Made by a program: the position numbers and the translations under genes | NCBI RefSeq assembly: GCF_016316925.1 | Contig: NZ_JAEEGB010000038.1 | Coordinates: 62,001 to 126,000 of the forward strand | Length of the DNA: 64,000 nucleotides | Origin: Clostridium aciditolerans | GTDB taxonomy: Bacteria > Bacillota > Clostridia > Clostridiales > Clostridiaceae | Direction: 5' to 3' | The notes under the pieces: generated by a model | Databases searched by the model: none | Seen by the model: only the letters and a program-made list of their open reading frames with translations | Told to the model about the DNA's origin: nothing | Part shown: positions 7,934 through 17,463 of the stretch, one piece after another | Position numbering within the stretch: position 1 is the stretch's first letter | Layout: every line of letters begins with the position of its first letter

Positions 7934-8737
7934 CTATTTATTAAAAAAGTTATCAATATCACTTTTCATTAAAAAATATTCATAAACAGCCTTGGAAACC
8001 TTAGCTACAAGTCCACGAGCATAGCTGTCACTTTCAGCTTCATATGTAAGCATGACAAAAATATAATCCCCAATTTTATCATTATATACAATACCAGTAT
8101 CATGCTTTACACAGCTTATATCACCTGTTTTATGAGCTATTTCAAGTTCATCTGGCAAATACATTCTCATCATAGCATTGTCCAATTGAAGTTTTAATAT
8201 TTGAAGCATAATATTGTCATACTCCTTATTTACAAGCTCTCCATGATAAAGCTTATCGAAAAGCAAAGCAACATCCTCTGCACAAGTGTAATTTTCTTTT
8301 CCTTTTTTAGCAGATTCAAAATCCATCATTTTTCTTTCAAGCGCCGTGTTCTTATATCCTTGCTCTTTTATGAAGTTGTTTATATTTTCTATTCCCAGAT
8401 TATCTATGAGTACATTTGTAGCTGTGTTATCGCTTTGAATTGTCATTAAGGTTAGCAAATCTTTAATGCTATAAGATTGTATAGATTGGAGTACAGATAC
8501 TATGCTGAAAGGAACCTTTTCCTCGTCACTTATGATGATTTTTTCCTCTAAGTCTAACTTGTTCTTTGCTGCCAAGTGAAAGGCCATTTCAAGTATAAAT
8601 AATTTTATTATAGAAGCGGAGGATACCTTTGCATCAGAGTTTACATTATAAATTTCACCAGTCTTATAGTTTTTTATTATTAAACTATATTTAGAGTTAA
8701 CTTCTTTTAAAAGATTGTTTAATTGACTATTTAGCAT
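7934..8737 (-). CDS. Class A beta-lactamase-fold serine hydrolase without signal peptide
   Basis: A protein of 267 residues with the three marks of the penicillin-recognising serine enzymes: SIIK (SxxK), QSDN (SDN loop) and HKTGD (KTG triad). The N-terminus MLNSQLNNLLKEVNSKYS is polar, so the protein appears cytosolic, unlike secreted beta-lactamases. I start at the ATG at 8737 because GAGGTG lies eight bases upstream; a GTG three codons earlier overlaps that site. The operon also encodes a VanX-type D-Ala-D-Ala dipeptidase and a dipeptide epimerase. A peptidase or amidase acting on imported muropeptides is therefore a likelier role than antibiotic resistance, though this is inference. Confidence 0.85.
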   Translation of the reverse strand: MLNSQLNNLLKEVNSKYSLIIKNYKTGEIYNVNSDAKVSSASIIKLFILEMAFHLAAKNKLDLEEKIIISDEEKVPFSIVSVLQSIQSYSIKDLLTLMTIQSDNTATNVLIDNLGIENINNFIKEQGYKNTALERKMMDFESAKKGKENYTCAEDVALLFDKLYHGELVNKEYDNIMLQILKLQLDNAMMRMYLPDELEIAHKTGDISCVKHDTGIVYNDKIGDYIFVMLTYEAESDSYARGLVAKVSKAVYEYFLMKSDIDNFFNK

Positions 8738-8751
8738 TACAATCACACCTC

Positions 8752-9321
8752 TTATATAAATTTATCTAACTGTACATCTAAAATGTCGTATTTTTTCCAT
8801 TCTGTATCTATATAATGCCACCATTCAGAATCTATATAGTCGAAACCAAATTTGCACATACTTTCTGTTAAATAGTTCAAATTCTTTCTTGCTTCTTTCT
8901 CCATATTAGGGTTATCTCTTCTTGCCTTTAAAGAGAAATCATCAAAGGAGGAAGGCATTATAACTTCTTTTCCTTCATTTGTGATTAATGTTACATCCAC
9001 TGCAGCTCCATAACTATGTTTGGAACCGGCCTTTGCAGGATTAGCTACAAATCTACTGTCCGGCAGTATGTCCCAAAATATCTGCTGTACATAAACAGGT
9101 CTATAGGCATCCCATACCTTTATCCTATAACCATCCTTTTTTATTTCGTCATTTACCCTAATTAGCTTTTCTGCGGTTTGCCTTCTAAGTACACATATAT
9201 CTATAGGATATATTTTTTTACCAGTAAAATTGTTTTCACTAGCATATCTAAGCTCTATAGAAATAGTGTTATCTAAATCGCTCAAGCAAACCAGTCCATC
9301 TATCTCTTTTATTTTCCCCAT
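8752..9321 (-). CDS. D-alanyl-D-alanine dipeptidase (VanX/DdpX family)
   Basis: A 189-residue zinc dipeptidase. The family metal motif SxHxxGxAxD appears as SKHSYGAAVD and the catalytic/zinc segment ExxWH as SEWWHYID. YRPVYVQQIFW is the conserved region following the active-site arginine (WDAYRP). Length equals that of VanX and DdpX. It is first in the operon with beta-lactamase-fold and epimerase genes. No vanH or vanA ligase is nearby, so the role is probably catabolic (releasing D-Ala from cell-wall dipeptide) rather than vancomycin resistance. AAGGATG lies upstream of the ATG. Confidence 0.92.
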   Translation of the reverse strand: MGKIKEIDGLVCLSDLDNTISIELRYASENNFTGKKIYPIDICVLRRQTAEKLIRVNDEIKKDGYRIKVWDAYRPVYVQQIFWDILPDSRFVANPAKAGSKHSYGAAVDVTLITNEGKEVIMPSSFDDFSLKARRDNPNMEKEARKNLNYLTESMCKFGFDYIDSEWWHYIDTEWKKYDILDVQLDKFI

Positions 9322-9727
9322 GTTTTCACATCCTTAGAAATCTCTATTTGGTGTTGAATTGATTTTTACTACATCATTTTTATAGAAGGCAAGGTGTTAT
9401 AGTTAGCAAACATTAGATAAATAACATTTTTACCAATTATTATAATACTATAGATAGACTAATACAAGAGTATATAGGCTAAGTTTTTACATTGAAAATC
9501 TATATATAATCTCAAAATATAAAAATATCTTAAAAACTTTTTTGAAAAATAATTAATGAAGGATATATTTATCTGGAATAATCTATAAATATAACTTATA
9601 ATATAGTCAAGATGTATAATTAATCCGAATATTCAAAACTTCACATTGTTTTCTGTAAGATTTATATAGAGAGAGACTTAATTGTTGCATAATACATTTT
9701 TATAAATATGAGGAGGCGGAGGAAGAA
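9322..9727. other. Intergenic region between divergent operons
   Basis: About 400 bases, very AT-rich and without an open frame. It holds the second copy of the short repeat (9573-9618) and the AGGAGGCGGAGG ribosome site of the chemoreceptor. Promoters for both divergent operons must lie here, but I cannot assign them firmly. Confidence 0.5.
9573..9618 (+). repeat. Short dispersed repeat, copy 2
   Basis: CTGGAATAATCTATAAAT, TTATAAT and AAGATGTATAA recur here as at 4362-4407, about 110 bases before the chemoreceptor start. Confidence 0.5.
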
Positions 9728-11701
9728 ATGAAATTATCGATTCAAAAGAAAATTTTAATTTTTATTACAGTACTTATAGTAACAGCAGTATTTATACTAG
9801 ACCTTGTTAATTACAGAAAGACTAATTTGATTATGGACAAGTCCTTGCAAGATCAAAGCTATAAAGTCATTCAAACTGTAGACTTTACATTAAATAAGTT
9901 CATGACTAACATGGAAGGAACTATAAATTTAATAGACAATTGTGGAATTTTAAATTATAATCCTACCCCTGAAGAAGGACAAAATATGATAAAATATTTT
10001 ACTTCTATAACAAAATCAAATTCTGATATATCAGCTGCTTATTTTGGAACCAAGGATAAGAAGACCTTTATTAACTCAACTACAAAGTTGCCTGATGACT
10101 ATGATCCTACTTCAAGAGGATGGTATAAGAAAGCAGCAGAAGCAAAATCACTTGTATGGACAGATCCATATTTAGATGCCTTTACTGGAAAGATGGCAAT
10201 TACTGTGGCAAAACCAGTAATTGTCAATAATGAAGTAGTAGGAGTATATGCTTTAGATATACTATTAGATACTATTTCAAACTTTCTTTCTAGTGTAAAG
10301 CTTGGAGATACTGGATATTTCACTATACTGGATTCTAATAATATGGTTATAGCTCACCCAGCAAAGGATTTCATAGGTAAGGAAATCCCTATTAAAGAAA
10401 TAAAGGATGAGGTATCAAAAAATAAGAAAGGTACATTAATTTACACTTATAATAATATTAAAAATTATGCAATTTATAATACTTTAAGTAAAACAAATTG
10501 GAAAATAATGGGTGTAATTGAGTACAAAGAGAGCAAGGCTAATTCTAATGCAATGCTTATTAATACTATAATTTATGGTGCAGCTATTCTATTGGTATTA
10601 ATAGTGGTTGGAGGATTTATTACTGGAAGGATAACTAAAGATATAAAAATACTTTTAAAAGATATTGAAAGAATGGGGCAAGGGGATTTATCTATAAGAA
10701 CAAATATAAAATCAAATGATGAAATAGGAGTTTTAGCAAAAGAATTTAATAAAATGATAGAAGATTTGAGCAGCTTGATTTATAGTGCTCAAAATATAAC
10801 TAAAAAGGTTAAAGAAAAATCACAAAGCCTAGAAAATACAAATAAGAAAACAGTAAGATCAGCAGAGGAGATTTCTAAGACTATAGAACAAATAGCACAT
10901 GTTACTACTGAGCAAGCAGAAAATTCATCAATAGGAGCAGAAAAAGCAGCAAAGTTATCTGAAGCTGTGGAAATAGTTACTGCTTCAGTTGAAAAGGTAG
11001 TCGACTTATGTAATAATACTCAAAGTGTAAATGGATATGGTACTACTGTAGTTAAAAACCTTATAAATATAACTCAGGAAAGCAATGAATCATCAGCTAA
11101 CGTAAAGAAAGCTATTGATGAGATAGACAGTAGTTCAAAAGAAATAAATACAATTATAGAAACCATAAATAGTATAGCAAGTCAAACTAATCTTTTAGCA
11201 CTAAATGCATCAATAGAAGCGGCAAGAGCCGGTGAAGCAGGAAGAGGTTTTGCAGTTGTAGCAGAAGAAATAAGAAAACTTGCAGAGCAATCAACTGACT
11301 CTACTAGCAGTATTAGAGAATTAATTGTTAAAGTACAGAATCAAACCCAAAATGCTGTTGAGGAAATGAACAAATCAAAAATGATTGTTGATAAACAAAC
11401 AGAGTCAGTAAGAATTACAGAAAAATCCTTTAATGAAATTAATAACTCAATTAATGGACTATTAAATAGTATTTATCAAATAGAAGAAATGAATAAAGCT
11501 GTAGGTAATAGAAAAAATGAAATTCTAGATGTAATTGAGGGGATTGCAGCTGGAGCAGAGCAAACTTCAGCTTCTACAGAAGAAATATCTGCCTCAACAG
11601 AAGAACAGCTTGCTGTAATGATAGAAGTAAGTAATATTACAAAAGAGCTAATGGAGATTTCTGATAAATTAGATGGTGAGATTTCAAAGTTTAAGATTTA
11701 A
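9728..11701 (+). CDS. Methyl-accepting chemotaxis protein with dCache sensor domain
   Basis: A 657-residue transmembrane chemoreceptor. TM1 spans about residues 8-26. A long extracellular dCache-type domain follows (about 35-270), including [11 protein letters not shown] and VGVYALDI, typical of amino-acid-binding Cache sensors. TM2 is near 278-298, the HAMP linker near 300-350, and the cytoplasmic signalling tip is near 485-525 ([20 protein letters not shown]). It signals through CheA/CheW, which are not in this window. It is a single gene with its own terminator. The ligand is not readable from sequence. Confidence 0.95.
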   Translation: MKLSIQKKILIFITVLIVTAVFILDLVNYRKTNLIMDKSLQDQSYKVIQTVDFTLNKFMTNMEGTINLIDNCGILNYNPTPEEGQNMIKYFTSITKSNSDISAAYFGTKDKKTFINSTTKLPDDYDPTSRGWYKKAAEAKSLVWTDPYLDAFTGKMAITVAKPVIVNNEVVGVYALDILLDTISNFLSSVKLGDTGYFTILDSNNMVIAHPAKDFIGKEIPIKEIKDEVSKNKKGTLIYTYNNIKNYAIYNTLSKTNWKIMGVIEYKESKANSNAMLINTIIYGAAILLVLIVVGGFITGRITKDIKILLKDIERMGQGDLSIRTNIKSNDEIGVLAKEFNKMIEDLSSLIYSAQNITKKVKEKSQSLENTNKKTVRSAEEISKTIEQIAHVTTEQAENSSIGAEKAAKLSEAVEIVTASVEKVVDLCNNTQSVNGYGTTVVKNLINITQESNESSANVKKAIDEIDSSSKEINTIIETINSIASQTNLLALNASIEAARAGEAGRGFAVVAEEIRKLAEQSTDSTSSIRELIVKVQNQTQNAVEEMNKSKMIVDKQTESVRITEKSFNEINNSINGLLNSIYQIEEMNKAVGNRKNEILDVIEGIAAGAEQTSASTEEISASTEEQLAVMIEVSNITKELMEISDKLDGEISKFKI

Positions 11702-11725
11702 ACATATAAAGTTCTTATAAAATTG

Positions 11726-11773
11726 AAGATCTAAGTATCAAATTATTTTTAATTTGCACTTAGGTCTTTTTTT
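11726..11773 (+). terminator. Terminator of the dCache chemoreceptor gene
   Basis: AAGATCTAAGT pairs with ACTTAGGTCTT across a 21-base loop region and is followed by seven T. A second small hairpin (AATCCC/GGGATT, near 11788-11804) with T on its complement side could terminate transcription coming from the right. Confidence 0.85.
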
Positions 11774-11947
11774 AGTAAAAATAAAAAATCCCCTGTGAGG
11801 GATTGAAAATAGGAAGCTATTATTTATGTATTAGTATTATTTATGTAACTATATATTTTAAAAGTGCGTACTTGCATTTGATAGGTATAATAGTATAATT
11901 GTAACTAAAATGCATAATAAAAAGGCAATATATAGGAGGATTTCAAC

Positions 11948-12508
11948 ATGAATGAAACTTTAAAAAGCATAAGAAATAGAAGAAGTACAAGAAGTTATCT
12001 ACCAGAACAGATTAAAGATGAAGAATTAAAGGCTATAATAGATGCAGGCATTTATGCACCAAGTGCTACAAATAAACAGCCATGGCACTTTACTGTAGTA
12101 CAAAATAAGGATCTCATTGATAGATTAAGTGACGGATTTAAAGAAATCGCAAGAAAATCAGATAACGAGTATGTTAAAAAATATGGTGAAAATGAAAAAT
12201 TTCATGTGTTTTATAATGCACCAACAGTAATATTAGTTTCCGGTGATGAAAGTAATAACTATGCTTCAGTTGACTGTGCAGCAGCAGTAGAAAATATGCT
12301 TATAGCAGCAGAATCATTAGAAATTGGATCTTGTTGGGTTGGATTTATTGCTTATCTGTTAAATAGTGAAGAAGGCAAGGAGTTTGTTAAAGAACTTGGA
12401 ATACCAGAGGGCTTCAAACAAATACACTCAGTAGCTCTTGGATATAAAAAGTTTAATTTGACCAAAGCACCTGCAAGAAAAGAAAATATAGTAAATTATA
12501 TAAAATAG
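11948..12508 (+). CDS. Nitroreductase family protein
   Basis: A 186-residue FMN-dependent nitroreductase-fold oxidoreductase. RRSTRSYL near residue 12 is the FMN-phosphate-binding start of the family and APSATNKQPWHF near 38-49 the next conserved block; the AAAVENMLIAAESLEIGSCW helix is also typical. It reduces nitro-aromatics, quinones or similar substrates with NAD(P)H in the cytosol. The ATG follows AGGAGG. It is a single gene with no informative neighbours. Confidence 0.92.
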   Translation: MNETLKSIRNRRSTRSYLPEQIKDEELKAIIDAGIYAPSATNKQPWHFTVVQNKDLIDRLSDGFKEIARKSDNEYVKKYGENEKFHVFYNAPTVILVSGDESNNYASVDCAAAVENMLIAAESLEIGSCWVGFIAYLLNSEEGKEFVKELGIPEGFKQIHSVALGYKKFNLTKAPARKENIVNYIK

Positions 12509-12586
12509 TATAACATAAAAATCTGCTTAATAAACATATCTTTGATATTGAAAGTATAAATAAACAGATGAAGGATATTCTCTATA

Positions 12587-12612
12587 AAGCACTTAGATAG
12601 TTCTAAGTGCTT
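12587..12612 (+). terminator. First hairpin of structured element A
   Basis: AAGCACTTAG and CTAAGTGCTT form a perfect 10-base-pair stem followed by ATTTA. It could end the nitroreductase transcript. Equivalent AGCACT...AGTGCT hairpins occur at 37618-37641 and 42967-42992, each about 150-180 bases before a second hairpin. Confidence 0.7.
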
Positions 12613-12639
12613 ATTTAAATGTAATAAATTAGAAACAGT

Positions 12640-12791
12640 TACTTAACAAACAAGACATGGTTTCGTAATATTTGTAGTTTACAATAATTTTATCCTAAGT
12701 TATTAAGAATTAGAAAAAGTTATTCTTAATAATTCCCTTAAAAGTTAAATTTATTGATTTAAGCACTGGTGAAATACTAGTGCTATTTTTT
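12640..12791 (+). ncRNA. Structured intergenic element A (candidate small RNA)
   Basis: No gene fits this stretch. It contains TCCTAAGTTATTAAGAAT followed by its complement ATTCTTAATAA, then TTCCCTTAAAA, and ends with AGCACTGGT-GAAA-TACTAGTGCT and a run of seven T. The order TCCTAAG, stem, CCCTT, then an AGCACTGG-type hairpin with T tail is shared with 37711-37815 and 43076-43173. The T tail fixes the likely direction of transcription. A Spo0E-like gene follows 134 bases later. Confidence 0.55.
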
Positions 12792-12925
12792 TATTAAACA
12801 AATAGGCAAGATATGTTAAGTATCTATACAAGCTATATTAAGGATATTCAAATTAAAATTTGTATTGCTAACAGATGATTAATTTAACTCACCTGTGGTA
12901 AAACTATTGCTTGGAGGTGTTTTGA

Positions 12926-13102
12926 ATGTCAGAGTTAGAAGACTTATTAAAAGACGTAAATACATTAAGGGAAAACTTAGAACAATTAATAGAACTAAAA
13001 GAAGGTAACTTAATAGATTCAGAAGTAGTTACAGCTAGTAAAATATTAAATGCAGCACTGAATCAATATAATAAATTTATAAATGACAAGATTAAAAAAT
13101 AG
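12926..13102 (+). CDS. Spo0E-like aspartyl-phosphate phosphatase
   Basis: A 58-residue helical protein, too short for default gene finding, with TTGGAGGTG upstream of the ATG. Two helices (LEDLLKDVNTLRENLEQLIE and EVVTASKILNAALNQYNK) form the Spo0E helical hairpin; SKILNAALNQY stands where the family signature SQxLDxxI...Y is found, although the aspartate is replaced by asparagine. Spo0E proteins remove phosphate from Spo0A and delay sporulation. The changed aspartate makes activity uncertain. Confidence 0.7.
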   Translation: MSELEDLLKDVNTLRENLEQLIELKEGNLIDSEVVTASKILNAALNQYNKFINDKIKK

Positions 13103-13310
13103 AGGTGTAATAACACAGATGGCGGCAGTAGGTCTCATGATTAGTATTTATAGGAGAAAAAATCTATCTAATATTACAATAGTAAGCATAAAGCGTGAGA
13201 ATACTGTATAATGGGGGAGCAGTTATTGTATTAAAAAAGCATATCAACTTTACAAAAGTGGAAAACTTTGATAGATTTTGTTTATAATCTATCTGGGGGG
13301 AGATTTAAGT

Positions 13311-14012
13311 ATGAAAGATAACGTAAATATATTAATTGTAGAAGATGATTCGGATATAAACAACCTTCTGCATAAAATATTAAGTAAAAATGGTTACAAC
13401 ATCAGATGTGCCTATTCAGGGTCAGAAGCTAAGATGTGTTTTGATAACTATGATTTCCAGTTAGTTTTACTGGATTTAATGCTGCCTGGAGCAACAGGTG
13501 AGGAACTTATAGAGTATATAAGAAAAATTAATACAGTACCAATTATAGTTATATCTGCAAAGCCTGGACAGGACATAAAGATAGATGTTTTAAAACTAGG
13601 AGCAGATGATTTTGTATCAAAACCTTTTGATGCCTATGAGGTTTTGGCGAGGGTTGAAGCACAATTAAGACGGTATATTGAATTTTCAAGTATCAATGAG
13701 AAATCTAATGTTTTATCACATAAAAATTTAACTTTAGATACGGAAACTCTGGAAGTTGCAGTTAATGGACAGTCTATTTCACTAACTGCGAGAGAATTTT
13801 CCATACTTCAAATTTTAATGTCTTATCCAAGCAAGGTCTTTACAAAGGCAAATTTATTTGAACATGCTTGGAACGCTGAGTTTTTAGGTGATGATAATAC
13901 AGTTAATGTTCATGTAAGCAACCTTCGATCAAAAATAGCTAAAGTTGACCCAGATACAGAGTACATACATACAGTATGGGGCATTGGGTTTAAGATGAGT
14001 GATAAAACTTAA
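13311..14012 (+). CDS. OmpR-family response regulator
   Basis: A 233-residue two-component regulator. The receiver domain has the acidic pair EDD near residue 10, the phosphoacceptor aspartate in LLDLMLPG near 52, and KPF at about 102. A winged-helix DNA-binding domain follows (LTAREFSILQIL, then HVSNLRSKI and VWGIGFK). The start is taken at the ATG at 13311, eight bases after GGGGGGAG, not the upstream ATG in the same frame. It heads a four-gene unit with an ABC transporter and a histidine kinase, an arrangement typical of self-regulated peptide-antibiotic resistance systems. Confidence 0.93.
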   Translation: MKDNVNILIVEDDSDINNLLHKILSKNGYNIRCAYSGSEAKMCFDNYDFQLVLLDLMLPGATGEELIEYIRKINTVPIIVISAKPGQDIKIDVLKLGADDFVSKPFDAYEVLARVEAQLRRYIEFSSINEKSNVLSHKNLTLDTETLEVAVNGQSISLTAREFSILQILMSYPSKVFTKANLFEHAWNAEFLGDDNTVNVHVSNLRSKIAKVDPDTEYIHTVWGIGFKMSDKT

Positions 14013-14093
14013 TACTTTCTTAAACCTTTCTTTAAGCTTTCTTGTATATTTTATTCTAATATGTAAGTATACAAAGAAGGAGGGGGATACTAA

Positions 14094-15017
14094 TTGAACG
14101 CAACAGTACTGAAAACTAAAAATTTAACAAAAAAATATCGCAGTTATGCTGCAGTAAATAATGTAAACATGGAGATAAAGCAGGGAGAGATATATGGCCT
14201 TGTTGGTAAAAATGGAGCAGGAAAAACTACTTTACTCAGAATGATAACTGGACTTACAATGCCAACAAAAGGAGAAATTCAAATCTTTGACGAAACATCA
14301 GAGGCAGGATTAAACAAAGCTAGAATGAGAACGGGATGTATTATTGAGACACCAGACTTTTTCCCATATTTATCTGCAAGGAAAAATCTTGAGTATTACG
14401 GAATTCAAAGAGGGATTGTAGAAAAAGAAGCTGCTCATCATGCACTAGAAATGGTTGGGCTTTTGAATACCGAAAAGAAAAAGTTTAAAAACTTTTCCCT
14501 TGGAATGAAACAGCGCTTAGGATTGGCTTTAGCTATCATGGCAAGTCCTGATTTACTCATATTAGATGAACCTATAAACGGACTTGACCCTACAGGAATA
14601 GTAGAAGTAAGAGATATTTTACTAAAGTTAAACAGAGAAAGAAATACTACAATTATAATATCAAGCCATATATTAAGTGAGTTAAGTCAGCTGGCAACTA
14701 CCTATGGGTTTATTCATAAGGGTGAATTTATAGAACAAATATCAGCAGTAGATTTAAAGGAAAAATGCAAAAACTACCTATCAATAAAAGTAGACAATAC
14801 GGAAAAAGCAGCAGCTCTAATAGAAAATCAGCTTAAATGCAGCAATTATGAAGTGCTTGGCGATAACGAAATAAGATTATATGAAAAAGTAGATAAACCT
14901 GAAATTATATCAATGGCCATTGTTAATAATGGAATTATGTTATACTCCATATGCCAAATGGGTTCACAATTGGAGGACTATTTTATCAATTTGGTTGGGG
15001 GGAATAAACATGATTAA
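14094..15017 (+). CDS. ABC transporter ATP-binding protein (BcrA/CcmA-like)
   Basis: A 307-residue ATPase. Walker A is GKNGAGKTT, the signature is FSLGMKQRLGLA, and Walker B is LLILDEPINGLDP. The fold and the permease partner match the BcrA-type exporters for bacitracin and lantibiotics, with a C-terminal extension of about 90 residues. It starts at TTG (14094) behind GGAGGGGG. The end overlaps the permease start by eight bases, implying translational coupling. Substrate is inferred only from context. Confidence 0.92.
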   Translation: MNATVLKTKNLTKKYRSYAAVNNVNMEIKQGEIYGLVGKNGAGKTTLLRMITGLTMPTKGEIQIFDETSEAGLNKARMRTGCIIETPDFFPYLSARKNLEYYGIQRGIVEKEAAHHALEMVGLLNTEKKKFKNFSLGMKQRLGLALAIMASPDLLILDEPINGLDPTGIVEVRDILLKLNRERNTTIIISSHILSELSQLATTYGFIHKGEFIEQISAVDLKEKCKNYLSIKVDNTEKAAALIENQLKCSNYEVLGDNEIRLYEKVDKPEIISMAIVNNGIMLYSICQMGSQLEDYFINLVGGNKHD

Positions 15018-15756
15018 TTATATAAAAGCTGAACTTTTCAGAAACTTTAACAGAGCATACTTTTGGATTTACACAGGAGTAATATCAGCTTTGTTATTAA
15101 CAATTGTTATTATATTTAATGTAAATCATATATCTAGTATAAATTTAAGTGCTATAATACAGATTAGTAATCATATGATTCTTATACCTGTATTTTTGGT
15201 GGCAGGTATTATTGAGATGGTCATAGCGGAGGAATATAAAAATAAAACTTTAAAAAACGTTATAACTTTTGGATTACCAAGAACTAAATTGATTCTATCA
15301 AAGTTTATTGTTACAGTTATTCTCTCTTTTATAGCAGCTATTATTATGCTAACTATATTTTATGGAAGTGCAGCAGTATTATTAGGTCTTGGAAATGGAT
15401 TCCATGGAATATTCTTAGATCATATTGCAAGATTAGCAGCAGCATTACCACTCTGGATCGCAGCTATAGCAGTAGGTACTTTTCTTAATGTTGTTATTAG
15501 TAACAGCACTATATGTGCCTTTGTATATGCTGGAGTATTTTTAATGACATCACAAATTGTAAAATTATTGGCATTCCTTGTTTCGCATAAATTCAAGTAT
15601 GTATATGATCACTTGATTACAAGCCAATTAAGCAAATTAGGTGGAAATATAGTATCAAAGCAGGATCTCACTTCTGCAGCCATTATAGGATGTGTATATA
15701 CTATTGTATTCTTAATTTTTAGTATATTATACTTTAGAAATAAGGAAGTCAAGTAG
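15010..15756 (+). CDS. ABC-2 type permease subunit (BcrB-like)
   Basis: A 248-residue membrane protein with about six transmembrane segments (near 20-40, 55-75, 100-125, 140-165, 175-195 and 220-240). The MINYIKAELFRNFNRAYFWIYTG start resembles ABC-2 permeases that pair with BcrA-type ATPases. The ATG at 15010 lies eight bases before the end of the ATPase gene and follows GGGGGG. It probably forms the membrane half of an exporter for a cell-envelope-active peptide. Confidence 0.88.
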   Translation: MINYIKAELFRNFNRAYFWIYTGVISALLLTIVIIFNVNHISSINLSAIIQISNHMILIPVFLVAGIIEMVIAEEYKNKTLKNVITFGLPRTKLILSKFIVTVILSFIAAIIMLTIFYGSAAVLLGLGNGFHGIFLDHIARLAAALPLWIAAIAVGTFLNVVISNSTICAFVYAGVFLMTSQIVKLLAFLVSHKFKYVYDHLITSQLSKLGGNIVSKQDLTSAAIIGCVYTIVFLIFSILYFRNKEVK

Positions 15757-15765
15757 AAAGAAAGG

Positions 15766-16692
15766 GTGATATATATAGAAGTATTAATAATTACTATTCT
15801 TATAAGCGTGATAATTATATTTGTCACCCTATATGTTTTATTGCGTAAAGAAGTTAAAAGTATAACATATCAGTTAAATAAAATTAACAGTAGTAAAGCC
15901 AATTCAAAAGTGCTGCTCTCATTAAGAGATAAGAGCCTAGAAGGACTAGCTTTAGAAATAAATAAAACCTTAGAGGACAAAAGGAAAACAGAAGTTGAAT
16001 ATAAAAAAATAGATTTAGAACTTAGGCAGGCCATTGCAAATATGTCACATGATCTCAGAACTCCACTTACATCAATAATGGGATATATTCAACTTACTGA
16101 GGATGAAAGCTTGCCAATTAATGAGAAAAAAGAATATATGGATATAGTAAAAAAGAGAGCAAAGTCTCTTCAAGCTTTAATAACCAGTTTTTATGAATTA
16201 TCAAGACTTGAGGCGAAAGAATATAAATTTGAGTTTAAATCACTAAGCTTACCTAATATACTTTGCGACATAACAGCCTCCTTTTACAATGATTTCATAA
16301 ATAAAGGAATAGAGCCAGCTATGGATATAGATGAAAAAGCAGCAATGATTATTGCAGACGAAAATGCACTAAGACGAGTATTTTCAAATCTGATACAAAA
16401 TATGATAAAGTATGGAGAAAAAAGTGTATTTATATCTCTAAAGCAGCAGGATAACTTTATTATTATAGTCTTTAAAAATGATGCGCCAAATTTAAGTGTA
16501 GAAGATGCGTCACATCTATTTGAACGATTTTTTACAGTGGATCGTACAAGAAACGGAAATAATACTGGTCTTGGACTTGCTATATCAAAGCAGTTGCTTG
16601 AACAGATGGGACATGAAATTTCTGCAGAGCTCCTTGATGGGAAACTTGGCATAACAATAAAATTTAAGATGTATAGGGTTTCTGACTCATAA
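15766..16692 (+). CDS. Sensor histidine kinase
   Basis: A 308-residue kinase with one N-terminal transmembrane helix (residues 3-26) and no large extracellular domain. The H box is MSHDLRTPLTS near 104, the N box NLIQNMIKYG, and the catalytic G box NTGLGLAIS. It starts at GTG ten bases after the permease stop. Kinases with so small a sensor often depend on the partner ABC transporter for signal detection, which fits its place in the operon. Its cognate regulator is the gene at 13311. Confidence 0.92.
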   Translation: MIYIEVLIITILISVIIIFVTLYVLLRKEVKSITYQLNKINSSKANSKVLLSLRDKSLEGLALEINKTLEDKRKTEVEYKKIDLELRQAIANMSHDLRTPLTSIMGYIQLTEDESLPINEKKEYMDIVKKRAKSLQALITSFYELSRLEAKEYKFEFKSLSLPNILCDITASFYNDFINKGIEPAMDIDEKAAMIIADENALRRVFSNLIQNMIKYGEKSVFISLKQQDNFIIIVFKNDAPNLSVEDASHLFERFFTVDRTRNGNNTGLGLAISKQLLEQMGHEISAELLDGKLGITIKFKMYRVSDS

Positions 16693-16970
16693 GTTGGCTT
16701 ATGCTGTAATTTAATTTGGCAATTTTTATAGTATGAGAGAGGATAAATAATTGACAATTGACAGTGGACAATGAAGGAGGATTTTTCTACGTTACACTAC
16801 GAAAAATCTTTAAATTTATTAGCGATGTTTTGCCTTAGCAAAACAAGCCTGAAAAAATAAATTAGTTTTCAGACGTAAGGAAGAAAACTCACCTTAACTG
16901 TCAATTGTCCTCTGTACTCTGTCATCTGAAAAGGTTACCAACATATTTTAGTGTATAAGTTAACTTTCGG
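16691..16970. repeat. Inverted-repeat element, copy 2 (MITE-like)
   Basis: A gene-free segment bounded by AAGTTGGCTTATGCTGTAA on the left and the near-complement TTTTAGTGTATAAGTTAACTTT on the right. Inside are TTGACAATTGACAGTGGACA and its counterpart GTCAATTGTCC. Reverse-complemented it aligns along its whole length with 404-690, including ACGTAAGGAAGAAAAC and AACAAG. It begins at the stop codon of the histidine kinase gene. Confidence 0.8.
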
Positions 16971-16980
16971 TCTATGAACG

Positions 16981-17463
16981 CTACATCTTATTTAATTCAG
17001 AGGTAGGGCCCATTATTATTACTGGATTTTTTGATGGGTCCATCCACATCAATATATTTAAAAGCTTATCCTCAGGCATACCAACACAACCTAAGGTTCC
17101 TCCACCTGAGTATGGTGCTATATGCATAAATATGCCGCTGCCGTTACCGTATATCTTGTCAGAGTTATAGTTAAAATCTGTTGCTGCCGCATATTTATAT
17201 AATGGTTGAGAGGACAAAAGCTCATAATCTATAAATCTATTTTTAGGATTGCCCTTATAGGTCATCCAAACATTATATTCGTCCCAAGTAGAATTGCTTA
17301 CCCAATAATCATAGGGACCTGCTTCCCTGAAGGGAAATTTAAATCCGGGATTCCCATTCCAGAATATTCTTTTAATATTAGGTGCAGCCTGAGCTTTAAA
17401 ATTAGATAAAAATATTAAAAGTACAGTGAAAATTAAAAATAAGTTCAGCTTTAACTTTTTCAT
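16981..17463 (-). CDS. Short L,D-transpeptidase (YkuD-like), exported
   Basis: A 160-residue protein with a clear signal peptide (MKKLKLNLFLIFTVLLIFL... ending AQA). The C-terminal half shows the YkuD pattern: GSGIFMH followed by SGGGTLGCVGM, with H and the catalytic Cys separated as in L,D-transpeptidases, then ILMWMDPSKNPVIIMG. These enzymes make or modify 3-3 crosslinks in peptidoglycan outside the membrane. It is shorter than the common 200-plus-residue forms and has no LysM or other binding domain. A close relative of unknown specificity remains possible. Confidence 0.8.
   Translation of the reverse strand: MKKLKLNLFLIFTVLLIFLSNFKAQAAPNIKRIFWNGNPGFKFPFREAGPYDYWVSNSTWDEYNVWMTYKGNPKNRFIDYELLSSQPLYKYAAATDFNYNSDKIYGNGSGIFMHIAPYSGGGTLGCVGMPEDKLLNILMWMDPSKNPVIIMGPTSELNKM

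Noticed and set aside
8752-9321. Vancomycin resistance locus
   Set aside because: Only the VanX-type dipeptidase is present; no vanH, vanA-type ligase or VanRS pair adjoins it, while an epimerase does.
13120-13212. 30-codon frame after the Spo0E-like gene
   Set aside because: No ribosome site and no similarity that I can recognise.
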